Positions 1 through 5,285 are shown, counted from the first letter of the stretch. The stretch: DNA of 7,569 nucleotides from Collinsella aerofaciens (GCA_905213325.1 CAJMHW010000055.1:1-7569); one strand, 5' to 3'. The notes: generated by a model not told the origin, from the letters alone. Numbers and translations: made by a program.

Positions 1-1
1 C

Positions 2-460
2 AGGTTCCTGGCCGCCCGGATATCGGAGGCCCTCGACGAGGCCGGGGCCCTCGAGGCCGAGACGGCGGCGCTGCTCGAGGGCGACGAGACCTACGCGTGC
101 CTGCTCACCGTGCCCGGCATCGGCCCGAGGACCGCGGCGCAGCTCGCGGTGTCGGTCGGCATCGGGAGGTTCCCGGACCACGACCACCTGGCCTCGTACT
201 GCGGCATAGCCCCGAGGGTGAGGAGCTCCGGCACGTCGGTGAGGTCGGTCAGGGCATCCAGGCGCGGCGACGCGAGGCTCAAGTCCCTGCTGATCTTCTC
301 GTGCAACAGCCTGGTGAGGTCCTCGGGGCGCTACGGCGAGTACTACCGGGCCTGCAGGGCACGGGGCATGGGGCACGGGCGGGCGCTCAAGGCCGTCGCG
401 AGGAAGCGGCTCAGGGCGATATACGCCGTGATGCGCGACCGGGTGCCCTACCGGGAGTAA
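2..460 (+). CDS. IS110-family transposase, C-terminal fragment (5' cut by window edge)
   Basis: The last 152 codons are visible, ending in TAA at 458-460. They match the C-terminal Transposase_20 region of IS110 enzymes. A helix-hairpin-helix-like VPGIGPRTA stretch (visible residues 37-45) is followed by the family's YCGIAP...SG signature (66-77) and by a basic ASRRGDARLKS stretch (85-95). IS110 enzymes combine an N-terminal RuvC-like DEDD domain with a C-terminal domain holding a catalytic serine, and act with a bridge RNA. Here the DEDD domain is off-window, and Ser86 of the fragment (in ASRRGD) is my candidate nucleophile by inference. The C-terminus looks intact, but whether the whole gene is functional cannot be judged. 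Of 23 arginine codons 13 are AGG, whereas the neighbouring gntR-type gene has none. Confidence 0.9.
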   Translation, partial: RFLAARISEALDEAGALEAETAALLEGDETYACLLTVPGIGPRTAAQLAVSVGIGRFPDHDHLASYCGIAPRVRSSGTSVRSVRASRRGDARLKSLLIFSCNSLVRSSGRYGEYYRACRARGMGHGRALKAVARKRLRAIYAVMRDRVPYRE

Positions 461-469
461 CCCCGACGG

Positions 470-475
470 TTGACA
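470..475 (+). promoter_or_regulatory. TTGACA, possible half-promoter at the IS110 right end
   Basis: A perfect consensus -35 hexamer lies 9 bases after the transposase stop codon. In characterised IS110-group elements the right end supplies a -35 box and the left end a -10 box, making a complete promoter only in the circular intermediate. No good -10 follows at 16-18 bases here, which fits a half-promoter rather than a complete host promoter. The left end is not visible, so the pairing cannot be tested in this window. Confidence 0.45.
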
Positions 476-562
476 AAACTATAGGAACACCCAACGACTA
501 GGACTGTCCCCAAGTGCCACATCTGGACCAAGGCGACGCCGATGCTTTGGCAACGCCAGCGA

Positions 563-661
563 AAACCCACCTGAGCGAGCAAGGTGCCTTGAAGCGAAGC
601 GGCATTGACCTTCTGGTCATGCCGCTGAAGCTGAAAGGCAGATTGCCGCTCAGGTGGGTTT
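563..661 (-). terminator. Nested long hairpin, possible terminator or structured RNA
   Basis: A perfect 15-bp outer stem pairs 563-577 with 647-661. Inside it a 6-bp stem pairs 585-590 with 635-640. An inner stem pairs 598-610 with 615-626 around a TTCT loop, with one bulged base. Read on the minus strand, the outer stem is followed by TTTT at 562-565 (the Ts overlap the stem end), so it could back up termination of the SIS-domain gene. It is larger and more elaborate than a usual rho-independent terminator, so a structured repeat or RNA is an alternative. Confidence 0.5.
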
Positions 662-676
662 GCAGCGTCGGCCCGT

Positions 677-700
677 TACGCGGTTTGGTAAAACCGCGTA
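677..700 (-). terminator. Perfect 10-bp hairpin just downstream of the SIS-domain gene
   Basis: TACGCGGTTT at 677-686 pairs perfectly with AAACCGCGTA at 691-700 around a GGTA loop. It begins 4 bases after the stop codon of the minus-strand deglycase-like gene. No U-tract follows on either strand, so it is not a textbook intrinsic terminator. It may stabilise the 3' end of the message or act with the larger hairpin beyond it. Confidence 0.5.
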
Positions 701-704
701 GCTC

Positions 705-1697
705 TTAGTAGTCCAGCTTCCACATGTAGCGGCGCGTCATGTAGTCCTTGTGGGTGACGGCAGAGAGCGCGCGCATGTACACGTTGTTGAGGATCGGGGC
801 AAAGATCAGGTGGTTGAAGTACTCGCTCACGCTGTCCTTGATGTCGTTAAGGCCGAGCTCCTTGGCGTCGAGCTGATAGACGCGCTCGCCACCGTACTGG
901 TTGACGAAGCGGATGCCGCGCTCGTCGTTGCAGCGGCTGCGGCCGACGCTGATGAGCTGGAACAGCGAGGTGCGCTTGTCCAGGATCTCGAAGGGGCCAT
1001 GGAAGAAATCGCAGGTGTTGATGGTGCAAGAGTCGATCTGCAGCATCTCCTGCACGTTGCAGATGCTAAAGACGTAGGCGGCACCAAAGAGCGGGCCCTG
1101 GGCCATGACGTTGATGCAGGGCTTGTCGGCGTTCTGCTCGGCCCACTTGGCAGCGAGCGGACGGGTGTACTCGACGGCCTTACGATAGATGGGGTCGACC
1201 AAGTCAAACGCGGCCATAGCGGTCTCGTACTCGGCATAGCCCTCGGTCTGCTGCGTGAGCTCCATGGCGATCATGGTCACGACGGCGGAGTTGGTGCGAC
1301 CCATGCAGGACTCGTCGACGGCCAGGCTGTCGTACTGGATCTTGTAGTCGCAGACCTCGGTGAGGCCGGACTCGTCAACATAGATGGCGATGGTGCTGGC
1401 GCCGTGGTCCTTGGCGACCTGGGCGGCAACGATGGTCTCCTTGGTGCCGCGCATGGACACGACGACGGCCAGGGTGTTCTCGTTGACGTAGGCCGGGGTG
1501 GCGTGCACGAACTCGTTGCTGGTGTAGCTGGAGCTCACGACCTGCGTGGCCTCGTGCTCCATAAAATACTGAGCAGGATAGTTGCCACCGTTGGATCCGC
1601 CAGCGCCAATCCACACGACGCGCTTGATGCCGCCCTTGTCTGCCTTGTCAGCCAAAACCTGGGAGACGACGTCCTTAACCTGTTCCTGAGTAGTCAT
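705..1697 (-). CDS. SIS-domain sugar isomerase/deglycase, FrlB/FraB-like
   Basis: This 330-residue protein has two SIS (sugar isomerase) folds. The first holds GAGGSNGG (31-38) and SMRGTKET (81-88), the usual phosphosugar-binding loops. The second holds AQGPLFGAA (199-207), QEML (216-219) and FFHGPFEIL (231-239). It resembles E. coli FrlB in the EFRHGPLEIV-like segment, the INFVKQ-like segment (262-267) and the aromatic C-terminus. In FraB a Glu and a His sixteen residues apart act as acid/base pair; Glu217 and His233 here have the same spacing. Such enzymes split phosphorylated Amadori products (fructoselysine-6-P, fructose-asparagine-6-P, glucoselysine-6-P) into glucose-6-phosphate and a free amine or amino acid in the cytoplasm. 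The exact substrate cannot be read from sequence. The ATG at 1697 is preceded by AGAAAGG about 10 bases upstream. It is divergent from a GntR regulator and followed by hairpins and an IS, so it is probably transcribed alone. Confidence 0.85.
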   Translation of the reverse strand: MTTQEQVKDVVSQVLADKADKGGIKRVVWIGAGGSNGGNYPAQYFMEHEATQVVSSSYTSNEFVHATPAYVNENTLAVVVSMRGTKETIVAAQVAKDHGASTIAIYVDESGLTEVCDYKIQYDSLAVDESCMGRTNSAVVTMIAMELTQQTEGYAEYETAMAAFDLVDPIYRKAVEYTRPLAAKWAEQNADKPCINVMAQGPLFGAAYVFSICNVQEMLQIDSCTINTCDFFHGPFEILDKRTSLFQLISVGRSRCNDERGIRFVNQYGGERVYQLDAKELGLNDIKDSVSEYFNHLIFAPILNNVYMRALSAVTHKDYMTRRYMWKLDY

Positions 1698-1727
1698 CGT
1701 GCATCAGCCTTTCTTCTCGTTTGATGC
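1698..1727 (-). promoter_or_regulatory. Ribosome binding site of the SIS gene in a small hairpin loop
   Basis: On the minus strand the Shine-Dalgarno AGAAAGG lies in the 15-base loop of a 6-bp stem formed by 1722-1727 (GCATCA as read) and 1701-1706 (TGATGC as read), just before the ATG at 1697. The stem is short, so its effect, if any, would be modest. Confidence 0.4.
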
Positions 1728-1734
1728 TCTCGAT

Positions 1735-1751
1735 GGCATACAAGTTACATA
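1735..1751 (+). promoter_or_regulatory. Candidate operator copy 1 (GGCATACAAGTTACATA)
   Basis: This copy matches 16 of 17 bases with the copy at 1874-1890 near the regulator start and lies 38 bases upstream of the deglycase-like gene. Its core GCATACAAGT recurs inverted at 1773-1782 with one difference. Repetition at both ends of a divergent spacer that includes a GntR-family gene suggests the regulator's own binding site. The protein-site match is inferred. Confidence 0.6.
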
Positions 1752-1772
1752 CATGTTTTAACGATGTCGACT

Positions 1773-1782
1773 AGTTGTATGC
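1773..1782 (-). promoter_or_regulatory. Candidate operator copy 2, inverted (GCATACAACT)
   Basis: The + strand reads AGTTGTATGC, whose reverse complement GCATACAACT differs at one base from the core of copies 1 and 3. It forms an inverted pair with copy 1 across 27 bases. This could allow two dimers to bind cooperatively on the deglycase side of the spacer. Confidence 0.5.
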
Positions 1783-1846
1783 TATATTTGACTTAGAAAT
1801 TTTGCTGCTGTGGTTTTCGATTGCTCGTTACCAGCGGTTTTGTTGT

Positions 1847-1859
1847 TGTATTAAATACA
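1847..1859. promoter_or_regulatory. Perfect palindrome TGTATTAAATACA
   Basis: Six-base arms TGTATT/AATACA surround a central A in the AT-rich spacer, 43 bases before the regulator's start codon. Its symmetrical GTAT...ATAC shape suits a dimeric GntR/HutC-type repressor, whose operators are usually short palindromes with GT and AC ends. It could be the primary operator, or simply AT-rich promoter sequence. Confidence 0.4.
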
Positions 1860-1873
1860 TGCTTGCTTAGATA

Positions 1874-1890
1874 GGCATACAAGTTAGATA
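1874..1890 (+). promoter_or_regulatory. Candidate operator copy 3 (GGCATACAAGTTAGATA)
   Basis: This near-identical copy of the 1735-1751 motif ends 12 bases before the regulator's ATG. In this position a bound repressor would overlap the promoter or transcript start, as expected for autoregulation. A weak promoter, TTGTTG (1843-1848) with TTAGAT (1867-1872) at 18-base spacing, would place the start of transcription inside or next to it. That promoter call is tentative. Confidence 0.6.
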
Positions 1891-1902
1891 TAGGTTGGCA
1901 AT

Positions 1903-2625
1903 ATGAGCGTCTCATCTAAAAAGAAACTGAGCCAATACGAGCGCTTGGCGGGCATGTTGCGTGACCGCATCGCCGCCGGCATCTACGCACGCGGAGACAA
2001 GCTGCCGTCCGAGATGGAACTCATGGACGAATCGGGGCTGTCGCGCAGCACCGTGCGCCACGCCCTTAAGGTTCTCGTTGATGAGGGCCTGGTGCGCACC
2101 GAGCGCGGGCGTGGCGCCTTTGTGGCCGACACGCCCGCGCTCCACGAGAACAACCTAGTGTTTTCGAGCTATACCAAGCAGGTCGAAGGTCAGGGCATGA
2201 AGCCCACCACGCGCACCGTGGACTCGGGCTTTGCCAAGGCGGCCGGCAGCATAGCTAAGTTCTTTGACGCCGCCGTGGGCAGCAAGCTCGTCAAACTTGT
2301 CCGTCTGCGCTACCTGGACGACGTGCCGCTGTGCCTGGAGACCACCTACCTGCCGCCAAGCTTCGAGACGCTCATCGATCGCGATATCAACGGTTCGCTC
2401 TACGCGACGCTGCGCCAAGAATTCCATCGCGCGCCGGCACAGGGGCATAAGACCTTTGAGGTGTGCTACGCCTCGCAAAACGAGGCGTTTTTGCTCAACG
2501 TCGAGCGCGGGCAGGCGCTGATCCTGATCACCGACTACGTGTACGACACCGACGGCCGACCGCTCCATGTCTCCAAGCGCATCCAGCGCACCGACCGTGC
2601 CAAATACACCGAGCCCATCGGCTAA
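1903..2625 (+). CDS. GntR/HutC-family transcriptional regulator with UTRA domain
   Basis: This 240-residue protein is of normal length for the HutC subfamily. Residues 10-75 form a winged helix-turn-helix with the hallmark KLPSEMELMDESGLSRSTVRHAL stretch (33-55) and the wing EGLVRTERGRGAFV (61-74). Residues about 85-235 form a UTRA ligand-binding domain, with an LETTYLPP strand (145-152) and an ITDYVYDTDGRPL strand (209-221). UTRA domains commonly sense phosphosugars or amino-acid derivatives and release DNA on binding. Its divergence from the FrlB-like gene and the repeated motifs in the shared spacer imply that it controls that gene and itself. A repressor induced by a phosphorylated Amadori compound is the simplest guess. 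The ATG at 1903 has only a weak upstream AGG at 1892-1894. Arginine codons are mainly CGC/CGT with no AGG. Confidence 0.93.
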   Translation: MSVSSKKKLSQYERLAGMLRDRIAAGIYARGDKLPSEMELMDESGLSRSTVRHALKVLVDEGLVRTERGRGAFVADTPALHENNLVFSSYTKQVEGQGMKPTTRTVDSGFAKAAGSIAKFFDAAVGSKLVKLVRLRYLDDVPLCLETTYLPPSFETLIDRDINGSLYATLRQEFHRAPAQGHKTFEVCYASQNEAFLLNVERGQALILITDYVYDTDGRPLHVSKRIQRTDRAKYTEPIG

Positions 2626-2660
2626 CCTGCCAAAATAAACCTGTCCCTAAATGGTAGGTT
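2624..2660. repeat. Imperfect hairpin between convergent genes, possible shared terminator
   Basis: AACCTGCCA (2624-2632), starting in the regulator's stop codon, pairs with TGGTAGGTT (2652-2660) with one G-T wobble and a 19-base loop. The right arm lies in the last codons of the opposing acetyltransferase gene. An alternative smaller pairing is AAACCT (2637-2642) with AGGTTT (2656-2661). There is no U-tract, so terminator function is uncertain. Confidence 0.35.
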
Positions 2661-3237
2661 TGGGGAGGTCGGGGAACCAGGTTGGTTTGGGTTGGTTGGG
2701 GACGCGCTCGGCTAGGACCAACTCCATCCAGCACATGTCGTACCAGCGGCCGAACTTTTGGGCGCAGCGGTCAAAGGCGCCCACCAGGCGATACCCCATA
2801 TGGGCATGGAAGTCCTGGCTGTTGTGCGTCAGGTACTCATCGTCCTTGTCGTGCGGCACGGCGATGAGGGCGCACATGTTGGTGATACCCATCGCGATCA
2901 GGCATTGCTTAAGCGCGTCATGCAGCTTGCGGCCCAGCCCGCCGTGGCGCACATCACGCGCCAGGTAGATCGATGTCTCGACCGACCAGTCGTATGCCTC
3001 GCGGCTGTTGAGCGGACTCACATAGGCATAGCCTACCGGACGCCCGTCCAGTTCCATCACCAGATACGGATAGCGCTTGAGCGTGCGCTCGATGCGCCCG
3101 GCGAACTCCTCAACGCTCGGCACCTCATATTCGCAGGTAATCGCCGTCTGGCGCACATACGGCTCATAGATGGCAAGCAACGCCGACGCGTCATCGGGCG
3201 TCGCCAGGCGAATCGTCGGCTCGGACATCTCGGTCAT
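2647..3237 (-). CDS. GNAT-family N-acetyltransferase, phosphinothricin/MnaT-like
   Basis: This 196-residue protein carries a single GNAT fold. Motif A is visible as YLARDVRHGGLGRKL (91-105) with the acetyl-CoA pyrophosphate loop R97-x-x-G100-x-G102. A VET strand precedes it (86-88), and the KFGRWYDMCWMEL segment (161-173) is typical of the Pat/Bar/MnaT group. These enzymes acetylate small amine substrates such as phosphinothricin, methionine sulfoximine or the N-terminal methionine of some amino acids or peptides; the native substrate here is unknown. The family fold ends near residue 175. The remaining about 20 residues form a proline-rich tail containing PKPT twice. The ATG at 3237 has GGAGAAGGG just upstream, which favours it over the Met four codons later. 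The gene lies after the aldolase terminator, so it probably has its own promoter, which I could not identify. Confidence 0.9.
   Translation of the reverse strand: MTEMSEPTIRLATPDDASALLAIYEPYVRQTAITCEYEVPSVEEFAGRIERTLKRYPYLVMELDGRPVGYAYVSPLNSREAYDWSVETSIYLARDVRHGGLGRKLHDALKQCLIAMGITNMCALIAVPHDKDDEYLTHNSQDFHAHMGYRLVGAFDRCAQKFGRWYDMCWMELVLAERVPNQPKPTWFPDLPKPTI
2662..2701 (+). repeat. G-rich tract with G-quadruplex potential
   Basis: The + strand has successive G runs GGGG, GG, GGGG and then GGTTGGTTTGGGTTGG followed by TTGGGG. This is the template strand of the end of the acetyltransferase gene. The sequence could form a two-layer quadruplex in single-stranded DNA. Confidence 0.4.
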
Positions 3238-3250
3238 ACAACCCTTCTCC

Positions 3251-3296
3251 CCAAAAGCAAAGGCCGCCCTGCGCCAAGCTCAGGCGCAGGGCGGCC
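3251..3296 (-). terminator. Rho-independent terminator of the aldolase gene
   Basis: A perfect 14-bp G+C-rich stem pairs 3262-3275 with 3283-3296 around a 7-base loop. On the minus strand it is followed by TTTGCTTTT. It lies 18 bases after the aldolase stop codon and before the acetyltransferase start, so it separates these two genes transcriptionally. Confidence 0.85.
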
Positions 3297-3314
3297 CCTT
3301 GTCATTACATCAGG

Positions 3315-4340
3315 CTACAGGACAGCCGCCAACGCGTCGATGTCCTCCCGCGTCGTGGCCCAGCTGGTGCAAAAGCGCACCACCGTGTGGGTCTCGTCGT
3401 ACTTTTCCCAGTACTCGATCGCCGCATGCTCGCGAATGCGGGCCATGTCCTCGTTGGGCAGAATCACAAACTGCTGGTTTGTGGGCGTCTCCAAAAAGAA
3501 CTGGTAACCGCGCTCGTGCAGCACACGACGTAGCGCCTGGGCCGTCTCAATCGCCTGTCGACCAATCTCAAAATACAGGCCATCGGTAAAGAGCGCCTCA
3601 AACTGCACACCCGTCAGGCGGCCCTTGGCGAGCAGTGCGCCATGCTGCTTAATTCGCGGAATGGGGTGCGCCGGGGCGTGCATGCCACAGAACACCACAG
3701 CCTCGCCGCAGAGCGCACCACACTTGGTGCCGCCGATGTAGAACACGTCACACAGCTGCGCCAGCTCGGGCAGGGTAATGTCGCACTCATCGGCCGCCAG
3801 CGCATAGGCCAGGCGAGCACCGTCCACAAACAGCGGAATCTCGCGCTTCTGGCACACCGCGTGAATCGCCGCGAGCTCGGCCTTGGAGTACAGCGTGCCG
3901 TACTCGGTCGATAGGCTCACATACACGGCACCCGGGAACACCGTGTGCTCGTAGCTCTCGTTTTCGTAGAACACCTGGATATAGTTCTCGAGGTCCTCGG
4001 CGTGCATCTTGCCCTCGTAGCCGGGGATGGTGAGCACCTTGTGGCCGCCAAACTCGATAGCGCCCGCCTCGTGACAGGCGACGTGGCCAGTCTCAGCAGC
4101 AACGACGCCCTCGTAGGGCGCAAGCAGCATGTCGATCACCGTCGCGTTGGCCTGCGTGCCGCCCACCAGAAAAAACACGTCGGCATCAGGGGCCTGGCAG
4201 GCCTCGCGAATAAGTTGCTTGGCGCGCTCGGTGTGCGCATCGGTACCGTAGCCGGGCTGCGGCTCCATATTGGTGTCGACGAGCGCCTGCAGCACTGCCG
4301 GATGTGCGCCGTGGGAATAATCGTTGTTAAACGCGAGCAT
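3315..4340 (-). CDS. Low-specificity L-threonine aldolase family protein (PLP-dependent)
   Basis: At 341 residues it has the usual length for bacterial threonine aldolases (beta-eliminating lyase fold, PLP fold type I). Visible signatures are NDYSHGAHPAV (6-16), the GYGTDAHT segment (30-37), the phosphate-binding GGTQAN (60-65), His86 in ETGHVACHE (stacks on PLP), FVDGARL (171-177) with Asp173 and Arg176, and YIGGTKCGA (201-209) with Lys206 as the Schiff-base lysine. Arg322 in VRFCTSW is the likely carboxylate-binding residue. Family members cleave L-threonine or L-allo-threonine to glycine and acetaldehyde in the cytoplasm. Relatives can act on other beta-hydroxy amino acids, so the substrate is not certain. 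The ATG at 4340 follows GAGAGG at 7-12 bases. It starts 45 bases after the PAP2 gene with no terminator seen between them, so the two may be co-transcribed. Confidence 0.92.
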   Translation of the reverse strand: MLAFNNDYSHGAHPAVLQALVDTNMEPQPGYGTDAHTERAKQLIREACQAPDADVFFLVGGTQANATVIDMLLAPYEGVVAAETGHVACHEAGAIEFGGHKVLTIPGYEGKMHAEDLENYIQVFYENESYEHTVFPGAVYVSLSTEYGTLYSKAELAAIHAVCQKREIPLFVDGARLAYALAADECDITLPELAQLCDVFYIGGTKCGALCGEAVVFCGMHAPAHPIPRIKQHGALLAKGRLTGVQFEALFTDGLYFEIGRQAIETAQALRRVLHERGYQFFLETPTNQQFVILPNEDMARIREHAAIEYWEKYDETHTVVRFCTSWATTREDIDALAAVL

Positions 4341-4385
4341 GGCAATCCTCTCTTACCGGGTATCGGCCAGATGATTCAAACGGAG

Positions 4386-5249
4386 CTATTGTACGCCGTT
4401 GGGATAGGCAATGCGCGCGGCAAGGCACTCAAGTGCCAGTACCAGGGCAAAACCGCAGCTCACGTCACTCAAAAAGTGCGCACCTATCACGATGCGCCCA
4501 AAGGCGACGAGCGCCGCGATCACAGCCGCCGCCCAAAAAATCACGCGGCGACGCGACGGTTTTTCCTTAAAGGCTGCCGCGGGAAGACCGGCGAGCATAA
4601 GGCCGATCGCCGCATGCGCCGTGTGTCCGCTCGCAAACGACTTGAACCCGTCCTTGATCACGCCGGCGGCGATATAGGTCCACTTGTCGGGATTGCCGAT
4701 CACCCACCACGGCTGAAAATTGAGCCCCGGCGTGACCTCGATCACGCGCATGCGCGGGCGCGACCACAGTGGCTTGACGATCACGTTGAGGATGATGGCC
4801 TGAGCGATCCACACGGCAAGCACCATCAACGCCCAGCGCGTGAGTTCGTCGGGCTCGGTCGTGCGCGTGAGGCGATAGACGATAAGGTTGGCAGCGATGA
4901 CCAGCACAAACGTCAGCACCAACTGAGCCGCAATGAGTTTACCGCCAACCCTCAGGGACGAAACGATCTCGTAGCCGGTCAGGCCAACGTTGACGAGGAT
5001 GCCGAGCGCGGCAAGCCATTTGCTGCCCCTGGAGTCGGGACGCACCGCGCGCACGAGCATAACGCCCGCGATGCTCGCCGTCAGCTCAAACGGCAACTCG
5101 CCAGCGGCCTCGATAAAGCGGCCGTACATGCTGCCGATGTTGAACAGCGCGCTCGAGATCTGATAATCGAAGAAACTGCCCACGCCCAGACAAAGACACA
5201 GGACAACCGCGATAGCGGCGGCGTCTTTCTTGTAGATGTACCCGAACAT
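4386..5249 (-). CDS. PAP2-family membrane phosphatase
   Basis: This 287-residue integral membrane protein has about eight hydrophobic segments (near 12-28, 52-67, 77-95, 105-125, 137-155, 211-226, 236-249 and 262-279). The three type-2 phosphatidic acid phosphatase motifs are present. Motif 1 is K159-PLWSRP-R166, with Met167 where Pro is usual. Motif 2 is ASGH (206-209) with His209. Motif 3 is G251-R252-x5-H258-x3-D262. Such enzymes dephosphorylate membrane lipid phosphates such as phosphatidylglycerol phosphate, phosphatidic acid or undecaprenyl pyrophosphate at the outer face of the cytoplasmic membrane; which one applies here cannot be told. The N-terminal four-helix extension before motif 1 is longer than in minimal PAP2 proteins. 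The ATG at 5249 has a strong GAAAGGA a few bases upstream. It lies 88 bases after mfd in the same direction. Confidence 0.9.
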   Translation of the reverse strand: MFGYIYKKDAAAIAVVLCLCLGVGSFFDYQISSALFNIGSMYGRFIEAAGELPFELTASIAGVMLVRAVRPDSRGSKWLAALGILVNVGLTGYEIVSSLRVGGKLIAAQLVLTFVLVIAANLIVYRLTRTTEPDELTRWALMVLAVWIAQAIILNVIVKPLWSRPRMRVIEVTPGLNFQPWWVIGNPDKWTYIAAGVIKDGFKSFASGHTAHAAIGLMLAGLPAAAFKEKPSRRRVIFWAAAVIAALVAFGRIVIGAHFLSDVSCGFALVLALECLAARIAYPNGVQ

Positions 5250-5285
5250 GCTTTCCTTTCGATGGGGCTGGAATCAACCTGCGAG

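Larger units (their letters stand above)
1..492 (+). mobile_element. IS110-family insertion sequence, right-hand part only
   Basis: The segment contains the C-terminal part of an IS110-type transposase and about 30 bases of flank beyond its stop codon. The left end and the first half of the transposase lie outside the window. IS110 elements lack conspicuous terminal inverted repeats and direct target duplications, so the right boundary cannot be fixed by eye; position 492 is an estimate. A TTGACA box at 470-475, just after the stop, fits the known IS110 arrangement in which the right end carries a -35 box that meets a -10 box in the left end when the element circularises. G+C content and arginine codons differ clearly from the neighbouring genes, which fits recent arrival. 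Confidence 0.8.

Noticed and set aside
470..500. TTGACA...TATAGG as a complete promoter reading rightward
   Set aside because: TATAGG begins only about 5 bases after TTGACA, far too close, and no gene lies downstream on the + strand before 1903.
97..501. + strand frame of 134 codons overlapping the transposase in another frame
   Set aside because: Its translation is Arg/Gly/Ala-rich with no motif, while the overlapping frame gives a clear IS110 C-terminus.
514..708. Small + strand frame of 64 codons in the structured spacer
   Set aside because: It overlaps the nested hairpin arms, has no ribosome binding site and its translation is unremarkable.
750..1724. Long + strand open frame opposite the SIS-domain gene
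   Set aside because: Its low-complexity Gly/Asp/His/Val-rich translation is a shadow of the minus-strand SIS protein, which has clear motifs.
2758..3507. + strand open frame of 249 codons across the acetyltransferase and into the aldolase gene
   Set aside because: It runs through a strong terminator hairpin and two real genes on the other strand, with no recognisable domain.
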